From the NCBI GenBank assembly GCA_000701625.1, contig JNJK01000005.1, positions 1 through 64,000 of the forward strand: DNA of 64,000 bases, in the 5' to 3' direction. Position numbers and translations under genes: made by a program. Shown one piece after another: positions 46,126 through 54,033 of the stretch. The notes under the pieces are model-generated. The model was not told where the DNA came from, made no database searches, and saw only the letters and a list, made by a program, of their open reading frames with translations. Position 1 is the first letter of the stretch. The number at the start of each line of letters is the position of its first letter. Source of the DNA: Lachnospiraceae bacterium MC2017 (GTDB lineage Bacteria > Bacillota > Clostridia > Lachnospirales > Lachnospiraceae).

Positions 46126-46883
46126 TACCAGTAAATCACCTTTTTCTCAACTGCTCTGATAATTGAATCCATAACCTTGCCGATCACACCGATAGTGATC
46201 ATGCCTACTATAACAGTGTCTGTCTGACCGAACTGTCTCGCATTCATTATCATAAATCCAAGACCTGTATTTGATGATACGAGCTCGGCTGCAACTACAC
46301 ACATCCAGCAGGATGAAAGACCAACTCTGAGTCCTGTAAAGATATTAGGAGCTGCTCCCGGAATTATCACCTTAAAGACATGGGTAAAAAACGGTGTTTC
46401 TGCAACCTTTGATACTTCAAGGAGCTTAACATCTGCCTGTCTGATACCATCATATACATTTATAAGGATAGTGAAAAAGCCGCCAAGAAAGATCAGGAAT
46501 ACCTTTCCTGTCTCACCGATACCAAACCAAAGGATCACAAGAGGAATCCAGGCGATCGGTGGGATCGGCTTAATGATCTGAATAAGAAGATCTGTAAATC
46601 TTCTTGCATGCTCAAAGAGACCTATTACGATACCGAGCACTATTCCTGCAACAGATGCAAGGATGTATCCCTTAAGGACACGTGCAAGGCTTACTGACAT
46701 ATGTTGGATAAGTGTCTGCTTTGTAAGAAGTGAAACAAAAGTCTCAAACACTTTATCCGGCGCCGGAAGGATGACAGGATTAAGTGTTCCCTGCTTTTCA
46801 AGCATCATCCATACAGCAAGTATCATTATAACTAACGCAACATATTCAACAAAATAGCCTGTTTTCTTTGTCAGATGTCTCAT
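46125..46883 (-). CDS. ABC importer permease, SsuC/TauC type
   Basis: The 252-residue membrane protein has about six helices and the binding-protein-dependent transport EAA loop variant (EVSKVAETPFFTHVFKVIIPGAAPNIFTGLRVGLSSCW). The core RFTDLLIQIIKPIPPIAWIPLVILWFGIGETGKVFLIFLGGFFTI is characteristic of sulfonate, taurine and nitrate permeases. It is the first gene of the glycyl-radical operon, with GAGGTAGAG before the ATG, and is preceded by two operator-like palindromes. Confidence 0.94.
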   Translation of the reverse strand: MRHLTKKTGYFVEYVALVIMILAVWMMLEKQGTLNPVILPAPDKVFETFVSLLTKQTLIQHMSVSLARVLKGYILASVAGIVLGIVIGLFEHARRFTDLLIQIIKPIPPIAWIPLVILWFGIGETGKVFLIFLGGFFTILINVYDGIRQADVKLLEVSKVAETPFFTHVFKVIIPGAAPNIFTGLRVGLSSCWMCVVAAELVSSNTGLGFMIMNARQFGQTDTVIVGMITIGVIGKVMDSIIRAVEKKVIYW

Positions 46884-46914
46884 CTCTACCTCAAATTAAT
46901 ACGGAATCTGATTA

Positions 46915-46927
46915 CCATTGTTAATGG
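46915..46927 (-). repeat. Small hairpin in the operon leader
   Basis: CCATT-GTT-AATGG, extended by flanking TT/AA, lies 32 bp upstream of the permease ATG. It may fold in the leader of the operon mRNA. Confidence 0.4.
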
Positions 46928-46985
46928 CAAATTATTAGTTACTCTCCGTTTTTCCTTTGATAGATTAACATCGTAAATTGCTATT

Positions 46986-47006
46986 TTAATTCTAATTCAG
47001 AATTAA
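46986..47006. promoter_or_regulatory. Operator palindrome 1 upstream of the sulfonate/glycyl-radical operon
   Basis: TTAATTCT and AGAATTAA flank AATTC; the match extends two more bases on each side (TTTTAATTCT/AGAATTAAAA, 46984-47008). It lies about 100 bp upstream of the permease start. A related copy is centred 50 bp away at 47036-47056. Confidence 0.7.
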
Positions 47007-47035
47007 AATGTGAATTCGGCGCATTTTGTGCAGTT

Positions 47036-47056
47036 TTAATTCCAATTAAGAATTAA
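47036..47056. promoter_or_regulatory. Operator palindrome 2 upstream of the sulfonate/glycyl-radical operon
   Basis: TTAATTCC-AATTA-AGAATTAA has the same arms and five-base spacer as palindrome 1, with one mismatch. The 50-bp centre-to-centre distance is close to five helical turns, which would place two dimers on the same DNA face. The XRE gene at 47109 is the nearest candidate regulator. Confidence 0.7.
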
Positions 47057-47077
47057 GTTTACACATGATAACACAAA

Positions 47078-47107
47078 TTGCGCGAGCTTCTTACGAAGCT
47101 CACGCAA
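47078..47107 (-). terminator. Hairpin terminator after the XRE gene
   Basis: TTGCG-GAGCTTC and GAAGCTC-CGCAA pair with one internal mismatch, immediately after the XRE stop codon. The following TTTGTGTT is only a weak T run. A related sequence recurs near 49505-49537. Confidence 0.55.
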
Positions 47108-47108
47108 C

Positions 47109-47354
47109 TCATATTTTCTTAAATAACTCATCTACAGGTACGTTCAGTATCCTGGCGATCGCGTAGACTTCACGGTCTGTTGCTATCCTTGTCTGACCTT
47201 CCAGTTTTGAAAGTGATGACAGATTCATATCAACCCCCATCAGCTGCATGTTCATTGCCAGGTCTTTCTGACTCATATAATTTAACTTTCGGAGCTTTGT
47301 CACCCTCGCTCCGATCATATTTTTATCTCCCAGAGGAGCTGATCTTGGTTTCAT
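47109..47354 (-). CDS. XRE-family helix-turn-helix regulator
   Basis: The 81-residue protein consists essentially of one XRE/Cro-type DNA-binding domain: VTKLRKLNYMSQKDLAMNM with the first helices, and NLSSLSKLEGQTRIATDREVYAIARILNVPVDELF with the recognition helix and closing helix. It starts one base after the stop codon of the adenylating enzyme gene, so the two are coupled. The paired palindromes between it and the importer operon make it the best candidate for controlling that operon. It has no ligand domain, so the signal is unclear. Confidence 0.85.
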   Translation of the reverse strand: MKPRSAPLGDKNMIGARVTKLRKLNYMSQKDLAMNMQLMGVDMNLSSLSKLEGQTRIATDREVYAIARILNVPVDELFKKI

Positions 47355-47355
47355 A

Positions 47356-48783
47356 TTATATTCCCAGTATATGTCTCATGACTTTTCCGGTTGCTGTTCT
47401 AGGGATCTTTCCGATCTCATAAATTTCCTTCGGTACTCTGTAGGTTTCCAGATTTTTGGAGAGGATCTTTTGCAATTCCGTGAGATCAAACTTTTCATTC
47501 CTAACTACATAAAGAACAGGAACTTCTCCAAGTTTTAAATCCCTAACCTTTGTGCAGGCACAGTCATCTATTCCTTCATATTTTAATGCTGCTTCCTCAA
47601 CCTCAAGAGGCGTGATCTTCTGTCCCGCTACATTAATTATGTCTCCAACCCGGCTCACGAAATGATAATATCCACTTTGATCAAAATATGCTATGTCATT
47701 TATTATGATCAGATCACCTTTCATCACTTTCTCAGTCAGAGATTTCTTTTTATAATAGGCTTTCATGTTCATGGAACCACTTACAGCTACATGTCCATAA
47801 CTTCCGGGCTCAGTGATCTTTTTCCCGTTTTCATCCAGAAGCATAACTTCTGCATTTACAGCTGGTTTTCCTATACAGTCAGCCTCATAGTTTTCTGCTG
47901 TATCATGTATCAGTATGCATCCGGCCTCTGTTGTCCCATAGACGTTATAAAGTGTCACTTCAGGAAACAATCTATGAAAAGCAAGCGAAATATTTCCGGG
48001 CAAAACCGATGCTACCGACTCTGCCTGTTTGATCGACAAAGGAAATTTATCACTTTTATCCATAAACTCATCTATAATTGCCGATAATGAAGTAGACACC
48101 ATAGAAAGACGGTTTACTTTATATAGATCAGAATACTTCGTGATCAGAGCTCCGTCATACGCTTCATTTGTAACTATAACTGTCCCACCGGAGATCAGCA
48201 CAGCCATTACCCTCAAAAACCCCGTAGACAGGTATACCGGCATATTTGTCAGCATAACCGTATCTTTGTTTATTTTTGTGCCATCAACGAGGTTTTCCGC
48301 AGCTGCAAGGAGACTTGCATTAGTATGCAGGATGAGCGACGGTCTCCCTGTGGTTCCCGTAGTAGAAATGATAGCTGCATCGTTTTTTTCTTCAGGAAAT
48401 GACCGGCTGTTTAATTCCGTGTCAGCCGGTTCTGTTAAATAATTACTATATTTTTCTCCGTTATTTTGTAAAAAAATAAGTGAAGGCCTTGTCGTATTTA
48501 TTATCTCATTCAGTCTGTAAATAGACATTCCGGCTTCAACAGGAACTACTACAGCTCCAAAAAGCATGCTGCCTAAAAATGCTGTAAAGTAACCGGCTAT
48601 GTCTGATGTTTCCAGGAGAATACGGTTTTTCTTTTTGATCTTTGCCTTTTTTAGTTTTTCAGAAAATGACACAGCTCCGGAAATAAGCTCCTTATATGTT
48701 AATTCTTTCTCTCCTGTAATAAGCGCTGTTTTGTCCGGATTTCCAGCATATCTCGTATATATTTCTTCAATATAACTACTCAC
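47356..48783 (-). CDS. AMP-forming acyl-CoA synthetase/adenylating enzyme (ANL superfamily)
   Basis: The 475-residue enzyme has the adenylation signatures ISTTGTTGRPSLILHTN (P-loop), YNVYGTTEAG, DIAYFDQSGYYHFVSR-GD and the C-terminal catalytic lysine in PRTATGKVMRH. It activates a carboxylic acid as the acyl-AMP, usually before transfer to CoA. It starts at GTG 48783 with GGAAG upstream. Its substrate is unknown. The link to the XRE gene and the neighbouring operon raises the possibility that it activates the acid made by the aldehyde dehydrogenase, but it may serve an unrelated acid. Confidence 0.85.
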   Translation of the reverse strand: MSSYIEEIYTRYAGNPDKTALITGEKELTYKELISGAVSFSEKLKKAKIKKKNRILLETSDIAGYFTAFLGSMLFGAVVVPVEAGMSIYRLNEIINTTRPSLIFLQNNGEKYSNYLTEPADTELNSRSFPEEKNDAAIISTTGTTGRPSLILHTNASLLAAAENLVDGTKINKDTVMLTNMPVYLSTGFLRVMAVLISGGTVIVTNEAYDGALITKYSDLYKVNRLSMVSTSLSAIIDEFMDKSDKFPLSIKQAESVASVLPGNISLAFHRLFPEVTLYNVYGTTEAGCILIHDTAENYEADCIGKPAVNAEVMLLDENGKKITEPGSYGHVAVSGSMNMKAYYKKKSLTEKVMKGDLIIINDIAYFDQSGYYHFVSRVGDIINVAGQKITPLEVEEAALKYEGIDDCACTKVRDLKLGEVPVLYVVRNEKFDLTELQKILSKNLETYRVPKEIYEIGKIPRTATGKVMRHILGI

Positions 48784-48870
48784 GTTTCTGTCTTCCTGCT
48801 CTTAAATTTTAATGTTCAGAACCCCTTTTTTCTGACAATTCTGAATAGTTCAATAACTAACGACACTAAA

Positions 48871-49467
48871 TCATTCATACCACACACATCTAACAGCAAA
48901 TATTTTTTTACCGTATTCTTCAAGTGTGGTAAAACTTCCCTTTAACGGATCCATACAAATATATTCTCCGTTTTCCGCACCTACTATCAATACATAATGA
49001 TTTGCGCCCGTGCCATGCATGGTCCGCACTTTTACTATAGGATAGCGTCCTTTTTCCAAACATTCATCTACGATATCCTGTGATACTTCGCTGTACACTT
49101 CCGTGTGAAATCCATCTATCTCATCAAGGATTCCCCATTGAAGGTTTCCATTTTCATCGTAAACACCCTTTTCACTAAAGATCTTATTTAATTCCTTAGG
49201 TGTGGTTTTTTCCTCCGTGTCAGATATCGCAGATGTTATGCAAGTAAGAAGACAACCGGATGAACCAATGGTATAGGAAGAATTTCCTAATCTTTCGTCT
49301 TTCCACTCCGAATCTCTCTGATCATAGGAAGTTATCCGATCATTTACAGCGTATTCCTTTTCCGCCATCAGCCTCACAGAACCGCGACTTCTGTAAAATA
49401 ACAAAAATACAACTGCTGCCACCATCATGATAAATGCTATAAGTCCCGCAACAATAAGCTTTTTCAA
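48871..49467 (-). CDS. Membrane-anchored C39-like cysteine peptidase
   Basis: The 198-residue protein has an N-terminal TM anchor (about 3-25) and an extracellular papain-like domain of the peptidase C39-like 2 type. The catalytic Cys is in IGSSGCLLTC and the His in GTGANHYVLIVGA, with an Asp in YICMDPL. YDQRDSEWKDERLG is the usual entry to this domain. It begins at a TTG at 49467 with a strong GGAGG eight bases upstream. It probably acts on cell-surface proteins or peptides; the substrate is unknown. Confidence 0.82.
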   Translation of the reverse strand: MKKLIVAGLIAFIMMVAAVVFLLFYRSRGSVRLMAEKEYAVNDRITSYDQRDSEWKDERLGNSSYTIGSSGCLLTCITSAISDTEEKTTPKELNKIFSEKGVYDENGNLQWGILDEIDGFHTEVYSEVSQDIVDECLEKGRYPIVKVRTMHGTGANHYVLIVGAENGEYICMDPLKGSFTTLEEYGKKIFAVRCVWYE

Positions 49468-49502
49468 CTTTTTGCCTCCATTTAATTACTTTTTGATGAC
49501 AC

Positions 49503-49647
49503 GAATTGCTTCGCTTCATACGAAGCTCACGCAATTCTAAAACACTCGCATTCCGCGTAATTACGCTACATGCTCGTGTTTTGCGGGTTCCAAATAAAAA
49601 ATCCTTTTTGTGCAAGCACAATCGGATTTTTTACTTTGAACCCTGTC
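49503..49647. repeat. Cluster of nested inverted repeats
   Basis: Three hairpins follow one another: GAATTGC...GCAATTC with an inner GAAGC/GCTTC stem (about 49503-49538), AAAACAC...GTGTTTT (about 49540-49583), and GGGTTC...GAACCC enclosing AAAAAATCC/GGATTTTTT and TTGTGC/GCACAA (about 49585-49647). The last is a strong bidirectional terminator. The first resembles the hairpin at 47078-47107. Confidence 0.6.
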
Positions 49648-49685
49648 ATCATAATATTATACTCACATACTTTTCTACGGTCAAA

Positions 49686-49726
49686 AAAACACCGGAGACC
49701 GATATTGTACCGATCCCCGGTGTTTT
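49686..49726 (-). terminator. Terminator of the chemoreceptor gene
   Basis: AAAACACCGG and CCGGTGTTTT enclose a second CGAT/ATCG-rich stem. On the minus strand a run of seven T follows, 38 bp after the stop codon. Confidence 0.88.
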
Positions 49727-49763
49727 ATAGCACTTTTTAATTGATACAGAAGTGCTGCTGCGA

Positions 49764-51569
49764 TCAAAGTGTGAACTTTGTAACTTCTGCCTGCAGATGT
49801 TCTGCTGTCTGAGCGAGCTTATTACTTGCAGTAGCGATCTCAGACATAGATGCCGACTGTTCTTCCGATGCAGCCGATACATTCTGTGTTTCCTCAGAAA
49901 TTGATTCACTCTGGGTTCTGATAGATGCAAATGCACTCTTGATCGTATCAGTCTCATTATTTAGCTCATCAAGGATACCACCCATTTCGGATGAAGCATC
50001 CGCAATGATCTGAACCATTCCTGCGATCTCTCCAAAGAGTTCACCGGATTTTTCAACGACACCGGTACCACTCTTAACATTTTCAAGACCGGTCTTCATG
50101 GACTCAACAGCGCCTGCTGACTGCTTCTGGATATCAGCGATCAGATCACCGATTTCCTTTGCGGAATCATTTGACTGGCTTGCAAGCTTGGAAATCTCAT
50201 CAGCAACAACTGCAAATCCACGTCCTGCCGCACCTGCTCTCGCTGCCTCGATAGAAGCATTGAGTGACAGGAGGTTCGTTTGGCTGGCAATTTCAGAGAT
50301 AGTATCAACAATGGAACCAATCTGGTTAACCTTTGCACCAAGGCTCTCAACTTCTCTTGATGTTCCGCTTACAGCCTCTTCGATCTTCTGCATCTGGTGA
50401 ACTGCAGTGCCGATTTCCTGCTTACCGTTAAGGGCTGCAGTATTTGCGTTATCAACCTTTTCAGCGGTATCGTTGATCTTATGCGAGAAGATATCCATCT
50501 TTTCAACAAATACAACTGTTGATGCATCTGCATTTTCTACTGCGCCATTCTGATCTGTGCAGGAAGATGCAACATTGGTGATGGATTCTGCAACAAGCTC
50601 TGATGCCTCCGCACACTGTGATGCATTAGCATTAAGCTCCTCTGCTGCAGCTGCTACATAGGATGTAGTATCCGTTATAGTCATCATGAGTTCGCGGAGG
50701 CTGTCATGCAGATCCCTCATTCCACGAGCCAATGTACCTATCTCATCATTACGTGTCATAAGAGTCTTTTCAAAGAATGCAGCATCCTCAAATTCACTAA
50801 GGTCGCCGCCTGCGATCTTCTTCATCTTTTCTGTAACATTGATAATAGGCTTAGAGATCTTTTTGCTGATATTGAAAGCTACAAATGCCATGATGATGAA
50901 TAACAGGATAACCGCTACTATCTCATTCATGATACTGTAAGTAACAGACCTTCTGGAAGCTTTTCTATAATCTGCTTCCATCTCATCGATCTGGTCGATC
51001 CATACACCGGTTCCGAGAACCCATTTATACGGCTTATAGGAAACTGTATAGTTTACTTTCGGCAATTCAACAGTCTCACCGGGTTTTGGGAACTGCAGAT
51101 AAGTATATCCGCCGCCATCCTGCAGACCATTCTTGATCATATCCTGAATATAATGATTTCCATAATTATCAACTGCATCCCATCTGGACTGTCCCTCTGT
51201 ATCACGTCCCAAAAGGACTACATTTACACCATCTTCGGTATCTATCCAGAAGTAGCCGTTTCCGTCATCATATTTCATCTCTCTGACAGCATCAGCCGCG
51301 GCTTTCATGGCTTCCTCTTCTGTCATTACACCGCTTTCCTGCAGCTGATGATATTTATCTATTATAGAGACTGCCAACTGTGTTTCATTCTTTAGTTCTC
51401 GAAGCACATCTTGCTCAAGCTGATCTCTGTAAAGCTTAGCGCTTGATTCATTGTTCTTTACCGTACTGAAGATTGCAAAGCAACTTACGCCAACTCCGGT
51501 AATGAGCACGATCAATAAGATCACGCAAATAAGCATTAAACTTATTGATTTAAATCCCTTACGCTTCAT
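49764..51569 (-). CDS. Methyl-accepting chemotaxis protein with single Cache sensor
   Basis: The 601-residue receptor has a TM at about 10-33, a single-Cache-type extracellular sensor (YDDGNGYFWIDTEDGVNVVLLG, YTVSYKPYKWVLGTGVWIDQ), a second TM (about 205-228), HAMP and a long cytoplasmic coiled coil. The signalling tip is intact: IASQTNLLSLNASIEAARAGAAGRGFAVVADEISKLASQS, the CheA/CheW contact hairpin. Single-Cache receptors often bind carboxylates or amino acids. It implies a chemotaxis machinery elsewhere. GGGGG precedes the ATG. Confidence 0.95.
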   Translation of the reverse strand: MKRKGFKSISLMLICVILLIVLITGVGVSCFAIFSTVKNNESSAKLYRDQLEQDVLRELKNETQLAVSIIDKYHQLQESGVMTEEEAMKAAADAVREMKYDDGNGYFWIDTEDGVNVVLLGRDTEGQSRWDAVDNYGNHYIQDMIKNGLQDGGGYTYLQFPKPGETVELPKVNYTVSYKPYKWVLGTGVWIDQIDEMEADYRKASRRSVTYSIMNEIVAVILLFIIMAFVAFNISKKISKPIINVTEKMKKIAGGDLSEFEDAAFFEKTLMTRNDEIGTLARGMRDLHDSLRELMMTITDTTSYVAAAAEELNANASQCAEASELVAESITNVASSCTDQNGAVENADASTVVFVEKMDIFSHKINDTAEKVDNANTAALNGKQEIGTAVHQMQKIEEAVSGTSREVESLGAKVNQIGSIVDTISEIASQTNLLSLNASIEAARAGAAGRGFAVVADEISKLASQSNDSAKEIGDLIADIQKQSAGAVESMKTGLENVKSGTGVVEKSGELFGEIAGMVQIIADASSEMGGILDELNNETDTIKSAFASIRTQSESISEETQNVSAASEEQSASMSEIATASNKLAQTAEHLQAEVTKFTL

Positions 51570-51712
51570 AATTTAGTTACCCCCTTGTTCTTTGCTGAGA
51601 TATTTGTTTCTAACTGTCGTACCCCAGTATGCATTTCTTCATCCGATTTCTATGAGAATATACGATTAAACCATCACCCTCTCCACGTTTTTTATCGAAA
51701 AATGTATACATA

Positions 51713-52693
51713 CTATGTATTTTTCATTCTCTCCATTATCATCCTAAACGCTATACTATATGAAACATCTATAAGAAGCCTCCTGCACATAGGTACTTCT
51801 CTCTTGTCTATATTAAAAACACCTAAGAATCCTATGGTTTCATCCACATTGTATATCGGCACCTGCAGGATATTTCTCGCACCTACTCTTTGAAGAAAAT
51901 GATATAGGTAATGGCTTTGTTCCTTTACTTCATCCACATTTTCAAAAATGTAATCATTTTCTCTTCTTAAATGCGAATCGCCCCGATATACCATATACAT
52001 GTCATCTTCTTTTTCTGATCTGACCTTATTCCTTATCCTTGAGGAACCGATATCAAAGGCTGTCGTAAATTTATTTGTTTCAGGATCTACTGCAAGAATA
52101 TATACAAAATCGCCATGAATATATGATTTTAATTCTTTTAGTACATTATTCATTGCAAAGTCATAATTTCTTTCCCGATTCAGAATACTGGCTATCCGTA
52201 TAGCTCGATCGAGCGCATCAGTTGTCCGCTCATTATCTGCGGCAAACTCTTTTACTTCAATATTTTCCGGATTTTCTTTTGGCTTTTTGTTTTGCGATGA
52301 AGATACAAATACATAAAACAGTGGTCCTTCCCATGGATCTTCTATGTACCTGCCATAATCCTCTATCTCAACTACTCTTCCTGTCTTTGTAAGAATCCGG
52401 TAATGAACCTTGTCAAAATGATCATCTGATGAACTGATCTGATATCTTATCTCCGATTCTATCCGCTCATAGTCATCCGGATGAACTATGCCACGGAAGG
52501 TGCCTCCGGTGACTTCCAGAAACTCTTTTGTATCACTACACTCAAACATATCCAGCAGTGATTGATTAGCATACAGAATTTCTTCTTTCTTCCAGTCTGC
52601 TCTGTATATGAAGAACCCTCCGGGCATTGAGGAGAGTCCATTCAATATGTATTCCCTGCCGTAGTCAGGCTTTGTAAATTCATACATACTCAT
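51713..52693 (-). CDS. PAS-GAF sensor protein without output domain
   Basis: The 326-residue protein has a PAS domain (about residues 15-130, with GGTFRGIVHPDDYERIESEI and FYVFVSS) and a GAF domain (about 150-322, with RNILQVPIYNVDETIGFLGVFNI). Both resemble the sensor modules of the large GGDEF/EAL proteins upstream in the window, and the PAS resembles the C-terminal PAS of the 1327-residue protein. No GGDEF, EAL, kinase or DNA-binding domain follows. It may be a truncated relative or a stand-alone ligand-binding partner. I start it at 52693, with GGGGG upstream. Confidence 0.8.
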   Translation of the reverse strand: MSMYEFTKPDYGREYILNGLSSMPGGFFIYRADWKKEEILYANQSLLDMFECSDTKEFLEVTGGTFRGIVHPDDYERIESEIRYQISSSDDHFDKVHYRILTKTGRVVEIEDYGRYIEDPWEGPLFYVFVSSSQNKKPKENPENIEVKEFAADNERTTDALDRAIRIASILNRERNYDFAMNNVLKELKSYIHGDFVYILAVDPETNKFTTAFDIGSSRIRNKVRSEKEDDMYMVYRGDSHLRRENDYIFENVDEVKEQSHYLYHFLQRVGARNILQVPIYNVDETIGFLGVFNIDKREVPMCRRLLIDVSYSIAFRMIMERMKNT

Positions 52694-52761
52694 TCCAAAA
52701 CCCCCATTTGTAGTATTTATCGGCAGTTCATTGGTAAAAGACACCCTTTTTTGACAAAAAA

Positions 52762-52794
52762 GTGCAGCAGAAAATTGTTTCTTTTCTGCTGCAC
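52762..52794 (-). terminator. Terminator after the small unknown gene
   Basis: GTGCAGCAGAAAA and TTTTCTGCTGCAC form a perfect 13-bp stem; on the minus strand TTTTTTG follows. Confidence 0.85.
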
Positions 52795-52869
52795 CTTACA
52801 CTATTTTATGTTTTGATTAAGTCACGTTGCTCATATTTAATATTCCAACGAGGGACGCTCTCGCTGAAA

Positions 52870-52926
52870 GATAAAACGTAGCGGTGCTAACGTCGCAAAA
52901 AACGCGACGTAAGAACCGACGTTTTA
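52870..52926 (-). other. Structured 3' element overlapping a stop codon
   Basis: TAAAACGT...ACGTTTTA outer arms with GCGGT/ACCG enclose a perfect ACGTCGC/GCGACGT stem. The outer arm includes the stop codon of the small gene at 52924. No T run follows, and a separate terminator lies 80 bp on. Confidence 0.5.
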
Positions 52927-53175
52927 CATTAACTCCGCATCTTCGTCTGAGAAGTCTGCGAAGCCGTTTTGATATAGATTTTTTACAAATTCAACAGCCA
53001 GCATTCCTGCTACTTCTATGCCTACTCTTTCGCTGTAAACATAGGTGTTTTTATCTCCGTTTGCCAGAATGAAATCGATCTGTGTTCCGGCGATCGTGCC
53101 GTTTCCAAGATCCATCGGTTTTACTTCTGCTGAAATTACTTCCTTAACTACTCCACTTCTAAAAAGTACCCTCAT
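52924..53175 (-). CDS. Small conserved-looking protein of unknown function
   Basis: The 83-residue protein is predicted to be soluble and beta-rich at its N-terminus (RVLFRSGVVKEVISAEVKP, TQIDFILANGDKNTYVYSERVG), with a helix and an acidic tail (FADFSDEDAELM). I do not recognise a family. It has an excellent AGAGGAGG ribosome binding site and follows the phosphoribosyltransferase-like gene by 25 bp, so it is real and co-transcribed. A binding partner or regulator of that protein is possible. Confidence 0.7.
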   Translation of the reverse strand: MRVLFRSGVVKEVISAEVKPMDLGNGTIAGTQIDFILANGDKNTYVYSERVGIEVAGMLAVEFVKNLYQNGFADFSDEDAELM

Positions 53176-53200
53176 TTATTAACCTCCTCTATAAACACGA

Positions 53201-53845
53201 TTACTTCTGAATCTCTGAGTAACCGAAACCATTACAGATTGCATCGACTTTTATCCCGGACTGACAGAGTTTGCAGCTGTCATGGTTATAGGACACATAC
53301 TCAGGAATATCTGACGTAGTAAAAAGACTGTGGATCGGAAGTCCTGCCACTTTTGTTCCTGCGGAGAAGATCGCAGATACTCCTGTAACTTCCGCGCCGT
53401 AGTATTTGAGGCCTTCTACTGCTCTGGATACAGTTTTACCTGTTGTCAGAGACGCCAGAAGGATCAGGACCTTTTTGTTTTTTACCATCATCATCATATT
53501 GTCACGGAAGATCATCTGACCTAACTGGTCATATTCCGGAGTTACGATGTACATGGTCTTATGCTGGTTCATTGAGATTACACCGGATTTGGTGAGTTCA
53601 TCCGCAAGAAACGCACCTATTACTTCTGTTCCGTCCATGCATATTATCGTGTCTACTACAGTCGTGGATGCGTATGCCTGTGCCAGAGCCTGTGCAACTT
53701 CCCGTGCTTCACTCTGACGTGTTTTCATGGTCGCCATATCAATGTATCTGTTGATATGAGAGTTTGGAGTTACGAAATGTCCTTCGATCACTTTTAGCGG
53801 AATGTCCGGGTACCTCTTTGAATAGATCTTCTTGTATTCCAGCAT
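53201..53845 (-). CDS. Phosphoribosyltransferase-like protein with altered PRPP motif
   Basis: The 214-residue protein has the type I PRTase fold resembling orotate phosphoribosyltransferase. The PRPP-loop strand reads VLILLASLTTGKT (126-138); the two acidic residues normally found at positions 130-131 are Leu and Ala. TTG at 134-136 is retained. A C-terminal pair of Cys (CKLCQSG) may bind metal. The missing acids suggest loss or change of catalysis, perhaps a regulatory PRPP or nucleotide binder. AGGAGG precedes the ATG. It forms a two-gene unit with the small protein downstream. Confidence 0.8.
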   Translation of the reverse strand: MLEYKKIYSKRYPDIPLKVIEGHFVTPNSHINRYIDMATMKTRQSEAREVAQALAQAYASTTVVDTIICMDGTEVIGAFLADELTKSGVISMNQHKTMYIVTPEYDQLGQMIFRDNMMMMVKNKKVLILLASLTTGKTVSRAVEGLKYYGAEVTGVSAIFSAGTKVAGLPIHSLFTTSDIPEYVSYNHDSCKLCQSGIKVDAICNGFGYSEIQK

Positions 53846-53894
53846 TCTGGATTCCTCCTGTTATACTTTTCCCTCTTTTGAAATTGATAAAGTA

Positions 53895-53935
53895 ACAAAA
53901 AATCCTGTCTTGTCGGATTCTCCGCGCAAGCGCGG
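53895..53935 (-). terminator. Terminator of the exporter/two-component operon
   Basis: AATCC/GGATT (53901-53919) with a six-T run on the minus strand, preceded by a GC-rich CCGCGC/GCGCGG stem (53922-53935). It lies about 100 bp beyond the kinase stop. Confidence 0.55.
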
Positions 53936-54033
53936 GAACCACAGGCTCTTCCTATCATTCACAATCAGTATAACATACACCGCACAAACATTTGTGTATT
54001 ACATATAAAACAAAGCACATATTTTTCTGACAA

